Source: Climacium dendroides
Lineage: Eukaryota > Streptophyta > Bryopsida > Hypnales > Climaciaceae
DNA length: 64,000 bases
Assembly (NCBI GenBank): GCA_950106755.1
Contig: OX467084.1
Location: 37,079,213-37,143,212, forward strand
Direction of reading: 5' to 3'
The notes beneath the pieces are model-generated. The model did not search any database and was not told the DNA's origin. It saw only the letters and a program-made list of their open reading frames with translations. Below, one piece after another: positions 33,660 to 46,711 of the stretch. How positions within the stretch are numbered: position 1 is the first letter of the stretch; each line of letters starts with the position of its first letter. The position numbers and the translations under genes are program-made.

Positions 33660-35046
33660 ATATTGAGGAGAAGAGTCAAATTGTAGGGATGCAAAAGGGT
33701 GGGATGAAATGTAAGGACATTAGATAGTCCTAAATGTTCTATATTGGACCAATTCTATGGTTTTGACAAATTGAAAGGTTCATGGAAATACAAAGTCCTT
33801 ACAAAATCAATGTGGTAATCATTGAATAATCTCTAACCGTGGTCCCATGATGTTGTTGTGTTTTGTTATAGACAATATAGGACAACCACTATCCAAAATA
33901 TTGAATCACTTGAATGTATATTGTAACACAAGATGGTCATACCTACATGAGATGGGCTTCAGAAAATGAATTGCATCAAAAAAAACTATCTTAATGACAA
34001 GTATAAAGTAGATAGGCTTGCATTTGCTTAAGCTCATGAAAGTTGAAATTTTGAGGACTAGTGCAATGTGCTTTGGTCAAACGAGTCTTCATTTGAATTT
34101 GGTAAGAATTCAAGACAAATTAGAATGTGGTAAAAATCATATGAAAGATATATGTGGGATTGTAAAGCACCATCTTTCAAAATTTGTTGGTCACACTTTA
34201 GTGATGGTTTGAGGTATATTTCATAGCTTTGATAAATGCCTTCTTGTTATTATACCTCCAAACATAAATACAGCAAGTAATTTTGCAATTCTTATGTATA
34301 AGGGAACATTAAATAGGTTTTGTTTTTTGCATGATCACCTTAGGCAAATGACACTTATGGAAGATGGCATTCAAGTCCACCGCAACTTACTTCCATTGCA
34401 ATGAAGACAATCTCAAATAGTAGTTGACCCATATCCACCTACTCACCTATTTTCAATCTATAGGCTATTCTCTTTCCATAAAGTTGTAGTGCAGTTTGAG
34501 GAGCAATTGTGGTGCATTATGATTGTTTGCTAGGCTGTCAGTATTGCAAGAAGTCCTTAGTCAATTTTGCAATCAACCTATCATTAGAAATAGAAAGATC
34601 TATATCACCATTATAGATCAAATAAAATCTTCTACTAAAAAGTTAATAGTAATTACATTTTGTATTATAAAATTCTAAAAAAATATGCAACCCATCCAAA
34701 TTCTATTTCTACATATGGAAAAAGAATCCACACTCAAAAGACTTGCACTCCAAATATGTGCAATTGCTTTAAGTGGTTGGTAATGAGTTGGCTACCTTAA
34801 TTTAGCAAACTTATTAATCTAGCATGCAAACTCTATAAACTTGAACCCATAAATAATGTAAAGAAAATTGTCAAAGATTTGTTTCAACATTGTTGTAGAT
34901 CAAGAAAGAAGGAGGAAATGGTGCAAATTATTCAATCAAATGTGGGATACGTGCAATCTTTGGAGCAACTCCACACCTTCATTAGAAGTATACCTAGCAT
35001 AATACAAGCAATCATTTCACCAAAAGGTGGCAACAATAGATGGTAG
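33660..35046 (+). pseudogene. Broken Tc1/mariner transposase
   Basis: Pieces in order and mostly across frames: EEKSQIVGMQKGGMK (helix-turn-helix start, about 33665); RWSYLHEMGFRK; KKTILNDKYKVDRLAFA (about 33980-34025, frame-shifted); NVLWSNESSFEFG (about 34068, the VLWSDES catalytic motif with D changed to N); RMW*KSYERYMWDCKAP; LMEDGIQVHRN (about 34350, the second catalytic block, usually QDGAPAH); a degraded SPDLNPIE-like patch (about 34555); and the family's ending IRSIPSIIQAIISPKGGNNRW (ends 35046). Stops, frameshifts, and an expansion between about 34400 and 34900 make it inactive. The family assignment rests on ordered motifs, not on a database search. Confidence 0.8.
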
Positions 35047-36194
35047 ACACTATTATATTATTATTGATATTATTATTTGATACTTTTGTGATGTAGACGA
35101 ATTATATTGTAAACTAGACCCTACCATCTATCCAACGCACTATACAAACTGTGAATTGATGAATTTTTGAGCCTACATGAGCTTTTCAAAGTTCATAGTT
35201 TTTTTTATTTTAATTCATTCACCTCACAAGAAAGAATTCAAATTATTTTTGAATCCTCCTGTATATACATTTCAAACTTTCAAATGTATTCAGTTTATAC
35301 ATGGTGACCAAAAAGTAAGTTACTACAAAAATAGTCACATGACACAAATAGGAGCTCGTATACCTTAAGGTTAACCATACCCTATGCAGCATAAAAATTT
35401 CTGTCATGGGACTTACCATTCCAAAGGAATGTGGCCTCAGAAACTCTAAGTCTAAACCAGTGTTAACATTCCATAGGAAGAGGCTGCCGTGGATAAATTG
35501 AATACATTTGAAAGTTTGAACATTATCAGACACCCTATTTGAACATTATCTGCACCCCGTTGAAATTTAATTTTTAACAAAAAAAGAAACAGTTGAGTAG
35601 AGTCAGGAGAAAATGGTCAAAGATTTCCCAATAACCTTTGTTAAGATTTTCTTAAAATCAATTTTTAAATTTTTACTTAATTTTTTTTTTCTTTTTTACT
35701 TTTTAAAATTTTCTGCATCAATAAAGAGAGCTTTTGTTGATGATAAGTTACCTTAGGGTAGGTTCCCACCTAGTCTTACGGAGGCATTAAATCAGCCATA
35801 AATTGTCATGCATTCCCACGTGAGTGCTCAACTGTCTACTGTCCGAAGCAAAAACTTTGAAATCCTCTAAAAATGAAGATTTGAACATGAAATGGCCGCT
35901 CTTATCAACATGCTTGGTCTGCAACCTATTACATAAAATCATTGACTGCCTAAGCCTAAAATTAGCAAGACCCAAATTGGGAACATCAAAATCATTGAAA
36001 TTTTCCGACAACCCTCACACAAATTTGGAAGTTTCTATTGAAGTCAGTGTCTGAGGGTGTACAAGCAATGTCTTTATATAAGTGGGGTGATAGAAGGTAA
36101 AACAACTCATATGGGATATATAAATTAGGTTTAGTAGAAGCCCAATCACTCAAACCTAATTATGTCAAATGCATGGATTGTGTTCAATGTAGAA
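35047..36194. other. AT-rich stretch with a hairpin and an unrecognised frame
   Basis: Contains the hairpin element at 35271-35520. A minus-strand frame at 36011-35787 reads MSENFNDFDVPNLGLANF... through a polar, protein-like sequence of 74 residues, but I cannot place it in a family or join it to exons. No intact gene is supported. Confidence 0.4.
35271..35520. repeat. 250-bp fold-back with 28-bp arms
   Basis: Left arm 35271-35298 (TTCAAACTTTCAAATGTATT...) and right arm 35493-35520 pair at 27 of 28 positions. A ~190-base loop separates them. This is a MITE-like structure without a recognised target duplication. Confidence 0.8.
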
Positions 36195-36831
36195 CTTCAG
36201 ACCTCATGTAGGCATAGTAGAATAACTTTTCTCAAAAAACTTTGGACTAAGAAAAGTTGTTAAATCAAGCTAACTTTCCTCTCCGAAAATTTGTTTAAGA
36301 TTTGGAGCCTCAAATCAAAAGTTAGGGACAAAATTTGAAGAGGGGTTGGGAAGAACACTTCCTTTGACTTTGTGCTACAAGAAGTGCAATTCAATTCATC
36401 ATTTCATCCACAAAATGCACTTATGTGGAATCTTTAATTCTAAAAAGAGGAGACTCATTATCAAGATATTTTAAAAACTAATCTAATTTATGAACCAATA
36501 GGCTATAAATTTTTCATTTTCACTAATATTTTAACCAACTATGTTCATAGGAATCTTCCTCTTTGAGTAGTATTGATAACTACATTGGTGGTAAAAATAT
36601 TCATCTTATATAGAAAATTATAGCCTTGAGTAAGGAGCAAGGTATGGATGACACTAAATACATTTTTAGTGTAGCATGGTCCCAACATGGAAATGAAAAA
36701 TAATGGTTTAAATGTATTGCAAAATGAATTCATGATAAACTTACGATAAGTTAATGGCACCCAATTCATTTGGGATGTCCTAGATGTGAATGTTTTTCCA
36801 TTTGTTTTGTCATTGTGGAATGTAACTAAAA

Positions 36832-37112
36832 GCTAGATACCCTATATGTGCTTCTAACCCAAAACCATCATCACTTTGTGAACATCTTCAAAATCAATAT
36901 GTACCTATGTGGAAGAAACAATTTTATCACCTCTCTCAAAAAAGCTTTGACCCATCATTACTTTTGCATACAATATTCAAATGTTGCATTTTTTGGTGTG
37001 TTGGAAGTTCCTTTCACTTGCCAACAAGAAAACATAAAAATTTGACTTGTCTAGTAATAATAGTAGTTAGACAGAGTAGCAAAAAGTGGCAGTTTGACGG
37101 GTACCTATCCTA
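36832..37112. mobile_element. Diverged copy of the 164-439 MITE
   Basis: Shares GTACCTATGTGGAAGAAAC, ACTTTTGCATACA, TTCACTTGCCAACAAGAA and AGCAAAAAGTGG with 164-439 in the same order. The terminal repeats are decayed (right end GGGTACCTATCCTAA). Confidence 0.75.
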
Positions 37113-37144
37113 ATTTTTTCAATGCTTGAGGTAACAAATTCTCT

Positions 37145-37730
37145 TGTCAACAATACTTCGAAGTTAAATAAAACCTAACCAAGTTATTGTTTTTAAATTT
37201 TTTAAATTTTAATTTTTTTAAATTTTTATTTTTAGCATAAAAATCTAATTATAGAAATGAATGATTCTAAATTTTCTGTTCAAGATTTTGTACAAGGAGG
37301 CATATAGCAAATTTTGATTTTCCAGTGTTAAGGGCTCTCAAATACACTAGATCTTAAAGGAAAAATCACATCAAAAATTCATTTAAAATTTTTTTTTAAA
37401 TAGATTTTGAAAAGTCGTAAATTGATTGGGATTATGCATGTTTTGATCCTTTAACCCTCATATTTTTTTGGTGACCAATTTTTTAGATTTGACATGTGAA
37501 AAGAAGATTAAAAGATTTCAAATTGGTTTCATAGTTTTAACACCCTCATGATCAAACATTATAGTCTTTCAATTCATAAGTAATATTGTTAACTTCTCTT
37601 TTTTCATTTGGTACTTAACATATTTGGTTTGAATTATAAAAAACTATAAAAAAAATTATTGAAAGGTTTTAGTTCAATATAGAGTAAGTTCCAAGAAGCT
37701 CAAAAAAGGCCTTGGACATTTAGGGGTTAA
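37145..37730. mobile_element. TTAA-type family C, left-damaged copy
   Basis: Closely parallels 50729-51291 along its length (AAATACACTAGATCTT, AAATTGATTG, TTATGCATGTT, ATGATCAAACATTATA). The right edge ends TTTAGGGGTTAA at 37730. The left TTAA edge is not preserved. Confidence 0.7.
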
Positions 37731-38280
37731 TATGCAATGAAACTTAAAAAATTTGTCCCAACCCCTCTTTGAATTTTGTCCCAAACTTTTGATTGGAGGC
37801 TTGGAATCTCAAATGGATTTTTGGAGATGAAACTTAGTTTGATTTACCAACTTTTCTTAGTTCAAAGTTTCTTTAAAAATGTTATTCTACTATACCTACA
37901 TGAGGTTTGAAGTTCTATATTGCACACAATTTTTGCGTTTTGACAATGATTGGTCAAGCTCTCATCTTCAATTTGTCCCATATCCTTTGAAGATTCATGA
38001 TGGACGATGAATTTTATCATAAAAACAATCTCTCTAACCATTGTCTTGTACACCTATGTAGACATAAAATTGTAGTAAATTATTTTTCAATATTTGGATT
38101 TTTTTTACAATTCCTTGTTTTTAGATTTGGAAATGTGACTTCTTAATCTTCAAAATCATTCATGGTTAGAAATGTAGATTATTTTGGGCCATCGGATCAA
38201 AATCGGTAATTGGATGTACGGAGGTACATGAGGTCCTTCATGACGGCTGAATAAAGTACCAAGCATGTGGGAACTGCACC

Positions 38281-38511
38281 TCAAACCCTAAAACGACAAG
38301 CTGGTCACTGTGGAAATTATGTTTTTAAATCCTGTGTGAATTGTTGGCTTAAAAAAATGAAAAAGCACTCATTGCAAAACAAATTATTGTAGAAGACCTT
38401 TCTTTTTTCTATAAAATTTGGAGGATGAATAATTGCATTTTTGTCCTACATGGAGAGATTCTATGTCATCCATCGGATACAAAACGTTCCACCTCGACAT
38501 TTAAAGGTTAA
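38281..38511. mobile_element. TTAA-type MITE family B, copy 2
   Basis: The left edge is TCAAACCCTAAAACGAC and the right edge ends AAAGGTTAA (TTAA 38508-38511). Shares GCTGGTCACTGTGGAAAT, GTAGAAGACCTTTC, GGATGAATAATTGCATTTTT and CATCGGATAC with the other two copies. Confidence 0.7.
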
Positions 38512-40535
38512 GCAACAATCACTATAGTTCTTGAATCTGAATTGCCAATGCCAAAGTTTTATTTTCAAGCACATGGTGTTTGCAAACACCAGGTGGGAAT
38601 TGACCCTTAGAAGAGTACCGACAAGGTCAACTGCTAAACAACCATAGATCTTCCAAAATCAATGACGATAGATCTTCCAAAATTTGTCCACTTGTAACTT
38701 GTAAAGAGGTGTGAAGAAATCAAAGATAATGATTGACTTTTGCAATTAAAAAAAAGAATTTTTAAATTCATTTAATAACTAAAATATTCCATTTAAGGAT
38801 CACTTCATCTCCATTCTTCAATTAATAACATGTGGTTTAAAATCAAACCACCTTAAGGTAGACAAGCCTATTACCACCCTAATTTGCAATTTAACTATCT
38901 TTGGATCAATTCCAAAAAGGGCACATATTATTTCATAGGTATGAGTTTGTTTCATGAGTCAAAACCAATTGAAATTATAATTTTTCAATCTTTTGTGAAT
39001 TTTTGAAGTGTTCAACCTTGAAATTACAAAAAACATCTATAGAGTGGATTCATGAATGCTCTATTATCAACACATGACTACCTTTTTATGTACGGAGTAG
39101 GCACTTAGGTATTCACCAATCATATATTGATACATTACCCTTAATGGCATTTAAGCATTCAATTAATACACCTTCCACTTCATCACAAGCTCTGCATTTA
39201 AATACTCTTGCACAATCAAAGTAGCATATTTGGTTGTACCTATAAGGAAGCTTTGCATGGAATTAGACATCATAGTAACAACTAGTCCTAGAGGACATGA
39301 ATGGATGAGGAAAGTTTCTCAAACAAGATACTACTTCATTCTTTTTTTCTTGTTGCTCTTGTGTTGCAAAGCAACATAGTGACCAACAAGAGTTTGAAGT
39401 ATTGTCCATTGGTTGAGGAAGGACACCTTGGGTTTGCCATGGCATGTACCATTACAATTCTTAGGAACCAATCCATGATAGATGCTCCAAGGTATGTATA
39501 TACAAAATGAATTTATGCTATAAGGGCCCAATTGTGCCTTATTTGCATTCTATTACCTAGTCTAATTTATATTGTAAAAAAATTGGATTGGAATTGAAAG
39601 AGCTAGAATTGGGTTGAATAGTCATTGTTTTATAATTTTTGAAAACACTACCATGTGGTTCATACATATAAGGCAAAGGTTCCTTTATTATTTTTCCATT
39701 TGAAAGGACCCTTTTGAATTACCATTGCAACCATGTAGAGAGTTCAAAGAACCACTATAGAATTCAAAAGGATAAGAATAGTCCCTCTTAGGGACAACAA
39801 TGGAAAGTTATATGTTTTTATTTTGTCCACTTATAATGTGTGTGCCTTTATTGAAAAAAGAATTAATTGAAATATTTATAAAAAAAAACTCTTGAATTTA
39901 TAATTCTATCACAATAAAAAATTATAATACCAATTAGTCTAAATATATGTACTAACCAAACGATTTGCAATAGGTGTACATACATTAATTGATTTGGTAT
40001 GAGGTATTTTCACCATGAGGCAAAAAATAACCCCTAGAGTTGACCGTTGCGGAGTGTATGGACATCTACTCTAAGTTGCCTTTCTAGCAATGGACTCCAA
40101 CAATGTGATTTTTGATCAAGATTTACCTACATGATTCTAAATGAAAAAGGGTAGCCCATTTCACAACCTCAAAATGAACCTCCTAAAAATCTACCATCAT
40201 AAATTTAAGTACTCAAGTGGATTAGGGCAACTTCTTATGCCAAAATCTCACTCAAATGTGCAAATTAGGGCTCAAAGTGGCCTCAATTGGGCCCCAATTA
40301 AGAATTCCAGTACAACATTCATCTCCGAAAGTGGTCAACCCTACAAAATTAGACTCAACCTTCATGCATTCCCATCCCACAAATAGAATTCAATGTATAA
40401 CCTTTGAGACCCTCATTCAACCTTTGCAAGGCACAAACATAGTGTAATTCTCATCACATTTTAAAATGACATCAACAAGAGTGACAAAATTGAGAACAAG
40501 GAGAAAGAACTAGTCACCGCCCATGGGCAGCTGAC

Positions 40536-40890
40536 CTCCTTGCACAAAAATAGCCACCATTTCCTCCTTTTGTCTCCAAATTGGACGAGACTTGTCTCTA
40601 TGGAAAGCCAAACTAAAGATCCACTTCCTCTCAAATTTTCAGCTCAATTGGCTTTGACGATCTTCCACAATTTCTTGTTGAAGTTGATAGTCTTCCTTGG
40701 AGGCGACAACTGAACTCCTTGCACTCCATTGGCTGCTCCGTCTTTGTCCATGTTTCAAATTGGGCAAGACTTGTCTCTATAGAAAGTGAGCTTGAAGATC
40801 CACTTCCTCTCAAAATTTCAGCTCAATTGGCTTTCCCATTCTCCCGATATTGCTTGCCAAAGTTGGCAGCCTTCCTTAGAGGCAACATTT
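40536..40890. repeat. ~185-bp tandem duplication
   Basis: Both units contain AAATTGG(A/G)C(G/A)AGACTTGTC, AAGATCCACTTCCTCTCAAA, TTTCAGCTCAATTGGCTTT and CTTCCTT(G/A)GAGGC. They are moderately diverged and non-coding. Confidence 0.8.
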
Positions 40891-42286
40891 GACCTTCCAC
40901 CCTAATTTCTCTTCCAAACCCTAAATTTCTTTCAACATTCTCTAATCAGCCCTCCATCTGACTTTTAAGCCTACATTTTCCACTTGATTTCTCTCATAAC
41001 CAAGTGAATCTACTTGGCAAATTGTTTACCTCTACTACTTAACTTGTTTCTTTCATTTTCTCTCACAATTCTTTACCAAGCTCTCTCAAACACCTCATGC
41101 ACTCAAACTTGAGAGAGAGGGAGGGAGAGAACTCTCCCAAACCTAATTTTGCCTACATCCCCTCCCAATGGATTAATATTTCTAACTACTTCCATCCATC
41201 TCTAATTTACTGAAAAATGTGTTTATTTACTGTAAATCCGCTAGTTTAGTGCAAAACTTTCTAAACTACTCTAAAAGCCTCTAATTTATAGAAAAATCCT
41301 ATTTTGGTGTTTCTAGCACTATTTTAGTGTTTTCTTCACTACACTAGTATTTTCGTGATAGCTTTAATTTAACTAATTTTTTTTGGGATTTTTAAAAATT
41401 ATTTATTATTTTAATATTTTTCAATCTACTTCTAATTTCATTTCATACTCCTAGTCTTTTGTTTTTCTATCTTTATTTTTTATTTTTTATATTTGATATT
41501 TTTTGGTTTACAATTTGATTATAATTTCATTTTCTACTTGTAGTGTTTTGTTTTCATTTTTGTCATCATTTTACCTTTAGTCTAATTTGGTTACCCTACC
41601 AAATCTTGCTTATCATCTTATTAGTTTTAAATCCCTATTTTTTCCATTCCATTTCCCCTTCATTTTCTTCTAATGGCATTTTTTAGCTTTTGCTCTAATT
41701 TCTCCATGTTCCTATTTTTATGTACTAGGAAACTCCCTAACTAGTTGTTGTGGTTTAATCCGGAGTACTAACACTTCCGGATTTGTAAATTCAAGCAATT
41801 TGTTTATATTTTTGATTTTCTAAAAGATGAACCAATATGGTGGTTCACATTTGGCTCATGATTTGGCTTCAAAAATTCAATTTTTAGACTTACTAAAGGA
41901 CTAGTGAAGAATTGCCACTTAGAAGTTGTTTTGGCATTAGAAACCATGGAACTTCAATTGTACCTTGATAGCAATGGTAAATAAATTATCTTTTTAACCC
42001 TTTGAAAAATTGTATATTAGAACTTATTTTCAATTTCCCCCCTCCAATTGTATTGATTGCTCTAATGCAACACTCTACTATTTTAACTATAAAGAAGTCA
42101 TTTTTTCAAAATTTTATTGTTCAAATTTATTGATGTTTCAAGGTGTCCTAATCCTTAAAAAGAAATCATAGTATTGCAAGATATAGAAGCCTTGCACGAA
42201 GTGTTCAAATTTGAGTGAGTCAATTTTCAATCCAAATGTCCACATCAAACAAAAATTAGATTCTACATCCTCTAATACAGTTAGTT

Positions 42287-42377
42287 GAATGCAAAAAATG
42301 GTCACTTTGGATTAGTTGAATTGTTTTCATCTATTTTATAAAAAAAACTTAATCCAAAGTGACCATTTTTTGCATTC
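42287..42377. repeat. Perfect 28-bp inverted repeat with 35-base loop (hairpin)
   Basis: Left arm 42287-42314 begins GAATGCAAAAAATGGTCACT. Right arm 42350-42377 is its exact reverse complement, with no mismatch. It could be a solo MITE end pair, a recent inverted duplication, or a small-RNA-producing hairpin. Confidence 0.85.
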
Positions 42378-42661
42378 TTAGGGACTCAAATTGCTAAGGA
42401 ATTTTAGGAGTATAAATTAAAATTATGGACAATATATAGATCCTTGATAAGATTTCATCATGAGAAAATTAAGCCACGAATTAAGCATATAATAATTATC
42501 TAAATAGGAGACTCAAACAATGCAAAATCTCAAGAAAATTGAAACTTCATTGTAAATTTTAACCACATTGGATTAATCTTCTCAACAATTTGCTTAAAAC
42601 TACCATAGTATATAAGGAGTATCAAAAGATAGTGCAAGTCTTTCTTGCAATTACTCATTAA

Positions 42662-44869
42662 TCAACCCTCCAAGGACCAAGATTTCATTAGACCAATAAA
42701 AGATTGAACAAGTTCCTATTATGTCAATTTCTGGCATATTTTTTCAAGAATTTTTTTAATTAAGATGATATTAGAGTTTTATTTTTTGTTTTTTGTTTTA
42801 ATTGGTGCCCGGGAGCAATATTTATGATAATCTAAGCATAGTAGTAAATTCAATATCCACGAGTAATCCCACACTTGAAACACAAAAATTCAAAATGAAA
42901 ATTGAATTTATTTGCCACTTAAAATATATTTATCTATATAGAAGAATTTTATTTTATCCATTTTGATTAATGCCCATATTAATGTTATAAGAGTTACCAA
43001 GAGATTTGTTTTAACAACAATCCAAACATCTTCATGAAAAATATTGTATAGGTTTTGTTTTCTAATTCAATTTTCATCCTTTTAAAAACAACCTTAGTAT
43101 TAGGATTGAGTGATTGACATGTTTTGACTCCATTTCAGTCCTATCAAGAATTTTTTTTCTGTCTTTGTACACATTTTTGTTTAAAAATTTATAAAAAAAT
43201 GAATTCAAAGTTTGATTTTTTGAGCTTTCTTTCATCAACTTTCAATTCAATTCTCTAGCATATTAAATTTCAAATTCAAAATTCATGGAGAAAAAAATAT
43301 TAAGTTAAGAGAGTTCAAAGTCTTCTGACTTTTTTTGAAAATAAAGTGTAAAAAGTAGCATTCTCACCCCTTTCCTTGTCCCCTCTACTTAATTCCTCAA
43401 GGCCCAACAACTTTTTGGCAATGGAGTTTTTTAATGAATTGTCCCTCTTTGATATTATTTTGCACATGGATGTGTTTGAAATATTTAATTAAAACCATAC
43501 AAAAGTAAGGAGTCCTTTGTTTAGTATGCATGGAATTAATTGTGAAAAATATTGACCATTGGATTTTTAGATTATAACAATTTTGAATGATCAACTATAT
43601 AGGCAATAAAACGTAGTTTTTGGCACGGGGAAGACACTCTCACTACATTTGAGGTACCCATGTGTGGAGGAGTGATTTTTTGACCCCCTATTTACTTTTG
43701 AATAAACTATAATTTCATCTTAAAATTTTGAGCTTTGTTTAATAATGACCAAAGGTTTCTATTGACAAAAATTTCAATTCCAAATAACATAAGATATATT
43801 GTCTAGAAAGGATTGAAAAATGAACTAAAATGGCATGTTCTCCAACTAAAATATTTATGGAGCTCACATGAAGATGACTATTGCATCAATATTCAACCAA
43901 AATAAACTTTCAATAGAAAGCTATTCTATAGAATTTCTTTTTCATTTTTCAAATTTTTTTTATATAATATAGAGGTGTGAAAGTTATTTTCAGCTTTATG
44001 GTGTATCTTTTAAAAACAAAATTTTATAACTAATTATTATTAGCATAAAAAATACCAATAATTCAAAACATAAACTTTTAAAGTAGTAAAATCTATCCAT
44101 AATTTTTTTTTAAATTAAATTTTAAGATGTATTACATGTATTACTTTTTCTGCCGCACGTGGGTTGCTAAAACGTGGAGAGTGTCCTCCCTGTGGATTTT
44201 GGGAAGAAAAATCATAAAAAGATGAATAATGCTTCTTTACACACACACACCAATTTTTTAATTGGAATCGTAGGTAGCTGAGGTATTTTTTAATTGAGAA
44301 AATTGAAAAATAAAAAACTCTCTCAAATTTGTACACGTTTTCAAACAAAAGAAATAGAAAATCAAAACTAACCAAATTCTATCCTAAAAAAAATTTAAAA
44401 TTTTCATCAATTTTTGAAATTTAATAATTAATATTATTAGCATATTATTTGGATTATCTTCAAAAAAGTTTGAATCATTTTAATTATTTTATTTTCTTGA
44501 TTGTTCAGAAATGAACCTTTTATTTGTAGAATTGCTAAATTTATAAATTTGAAAAAATCCCTTCAAACCAAATTTTTTGTGCAAATTAAAGACTAGGAAT
44601 GTCCAAGAACTTTTTTTTCATCTGTACTATTCCTTTTATTGGAAAAACATTACATTTGTTCCTTTTTTCTATTAAACTATATTTTCTAAATAAATTTTGT
44701 AATACTTCTTACATTCAATTTTTGAAAATTGGAAAATGCAACAAGTATGTAAACTTGTTATTCTACAAGATACTAATTTACAAAATATTGAGATTTGTTT
44801 CACCCTACTAAGAATTTGCCATTGAAAATTTGAAATGGATACATTGTGTCTTCTTGGTCCTTGAGGGTT
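42662..44869. mobile_element. ~2.2-kb TTAA-type element or pair of ends with nested repeat
   Basis: The left edge is ATCAACCCTCCAAGGACCAA and the right edge is TTGGTCCTTGAGGGTTTAA, inverted. The left arm also matches the GDSL intron 2 element (AGGACCAAGATTTCAT...). The interior includes 43621-44187. Old and AT-rich. Confidence 0.5.
43621..44187. mobile_element. Diverged relative of the hAT-like MITE
   Basis: The interior (43690-44110) matches 2640-3110 in long blocks (ATTGTCTAGAAAGGATTGAA, ACTAAAATGGCATGTT, TCACATGAAGATGACTATTG). The ends form their own inverted repeat around GGAAGACACTCTCAC and GTGGAGAGTGTCCTCC. Confidence 0.7.
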
Positions 44870-46711
44870 TAACCTCTAAAGGTGTATGCATTCAAAAAGT
44901 CAACTTTAATTGTAACTTTCAAAAAATAAAACACCAAAGTTTCACTAGTTTTCTTTCTACACTATTTTAAAATTTTGAAAAAATCTAAAAATTGAAAGAA
45001 TTATTGCAATTGCAAGCTCTATGTGCTAGAGTCTAAATTTTACAATATGTGTGTCTTTCATTTGTATTTTCTTCTTTCTAAATGGTTTTAAAAGAAAAAC
45101 CACAAAATTATATCTTCCATTTTGACCTTAATTTGAATTAAAAGTTTTAAGTACTTCAAATATATATTGTAATTGATACTCTATATAATTTTATTTTTCA
45201 TATTTTACTTTAGAAAATCTTAGGAGTTTCATTTTTCCATCAGTAATTTTAAAACATGAGCATCAATAGAAAATATATTCTTTCATAAGTGAAAAATATA
45301 TAATTTACATAAAAAGATAAATTAAGTTCAATAGTGGCATTGATTTGCATGTCATTGGCACATGATAAGGGTGATTTGGGTGTAAAATATAAGATAATTA
45401 ATTAGTAAATCTTTGCATTTATCTTCATTGCTCTTTGTACTTTTTGAAAAAATACAATTTAATTCAATCGTCTTTGATATATTCAATAATTTTTTTAAAA
45501 TTTTTGCTACAAAACGAATAACATTGATAATTTTTCATGAAACAAATTAAATTTTTAATTGTGATAGACAATCTATAATATCACGTACTACAAATATACC
45601 ATTGATATTTGAATACAATTTAAAAGTCTAAATTTAGCTAAAATATGATGTTTGACTATTCTACAATGGATTTGGTCCATTAGAAGTTGAATGTCAATAT
45701 TTTGCAATTTACATTTAAAAAAAATCTTCCATTGTGTGTTCATATTAATAGTAGTCTAGTGCTCCACCATATGGTTGGATAGGCAAGAAAAAAATTGTTC
45801 TTTGTACTAAAAAGAATGTTTTGGAGTATTTTTGGGTGAAATATATGGTAGTTGGTGTAATTTGGCAAATCTCAACACTACAAAGCTTTGAGGTTAATGT
45901 ATTCGCAATGGAGAATTGAGTTAAAAATCTAGGAAATTTTTATAAAAAAGAAGTTGATTTTCATTCTTTAAAAATTTATTATGTAGAAATAGATTCAATT
46001 TGGAAGGATAAATTATATTTCTACTAGTTCTACATTGGAATTTAAATATATCAATCTTAATTGTGAGATTGTTGTAGCAAGTAATCTATAGCCTACAGAT
46101 CTTTTTGTTTTGAATAATTGTAAAAATTGAGTCTAACAAAAGACTCTACAAGTTATTTTCTTAGAAAGATGGTCTAATATCCATATGAATGTGCACCCAA
46201 AAAAATGTTTTATAACTCTCACACCACTCATCCAACTAGAATGAAACAAAGTTTTCCACACATATATAAATAAATACATAAATAAATTCTATGAGAAGAA
46301 AGAAAGAGAAACAATTTTTTTGAGCTTAGGTAGACATTTTTCTTTTTGTCTCCAATTACACTCCCTGAAATTATCTTTCCCTCTCTCTCCACATATATAA
46401 CGCTTAGTTTAAGCAAAATGTATTTTGTTGTTTGCTTGGAATGAATTTGAATGCCATTATTTTAAAAAATAATAAATTCAAATATTTAAAATTTATGAGA
46501 TGAATTGTTTCAAATATATTTACATAGGAATACATATGTAAATAAAAATCTTCATTAGAAAAAATTTGGCCCTTATGGAGGGTCGTTTGACTTTTGGCCG
46601 ATGTGCAAATCTAAAGGAGAAAAAGTTTTAAAATTTTTTTAGTCCCCACTTCTACGTGGCCAAAATTTTTTTTATTTTTAATTTACTTTTAAATTGCACA
46701 TTTTCATGCAA
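44870..46711. other. AT-rich stretch, repeat fragments only
   Basis: Positions 45912-46082 repeat at 54418-54600 in direct orientation (TTGATTTTCATTCTTTAAA...GTGAGATTGTT). Positions 46555-46640 match 52878-52965 in reverse (ATGGAGGG...TTTGACTTT...GTGCAAATC). Nothing coding is seen. Confidence 0.55.

Larger units (their letters stand above)
36195..37920. mobile_element. ~1.7-kb composite element with ~160-bp inverted ends
   Basis: The segment at about 36195-36357 (CCTCATGTAGGCATAGTAGA...GAGGGGTTGGGA) returns in reverse complement at about 37752-37915. A third copy of this end lies at about 7640-7810. Between the ends lie a diverged MITE copy (36832-37112) and a TTAA family C copy (37145-37730). 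No transposase was recognised. Confidence 0.65.
37921..42286. other. AT-rich repeat-derived stretch without supported genes
   Basis: Contains TTAA family B copy 2 (38281-38511) and a ~185-bp tandem duplication (40536-40890). At about 40900-41120 there is a long pyrimidine-rich and GA-rich passage. Short frames such as 40141-40386 and 39301-39510 have no recognisable content or exon context. Confidence 0.5.

Noticed and set aside
33488..33694. Protein with an Ile-Tyr repeat on the minus strand
   Set aside because: It is a translation of the (TA)n microsatellite.
34018..34212. Small gene starting MHLLKLMKVE
   Set aside because: It is an out-of-frame reading of the Tc1/mariner relic, whose true frame shows VLWSNESSF.
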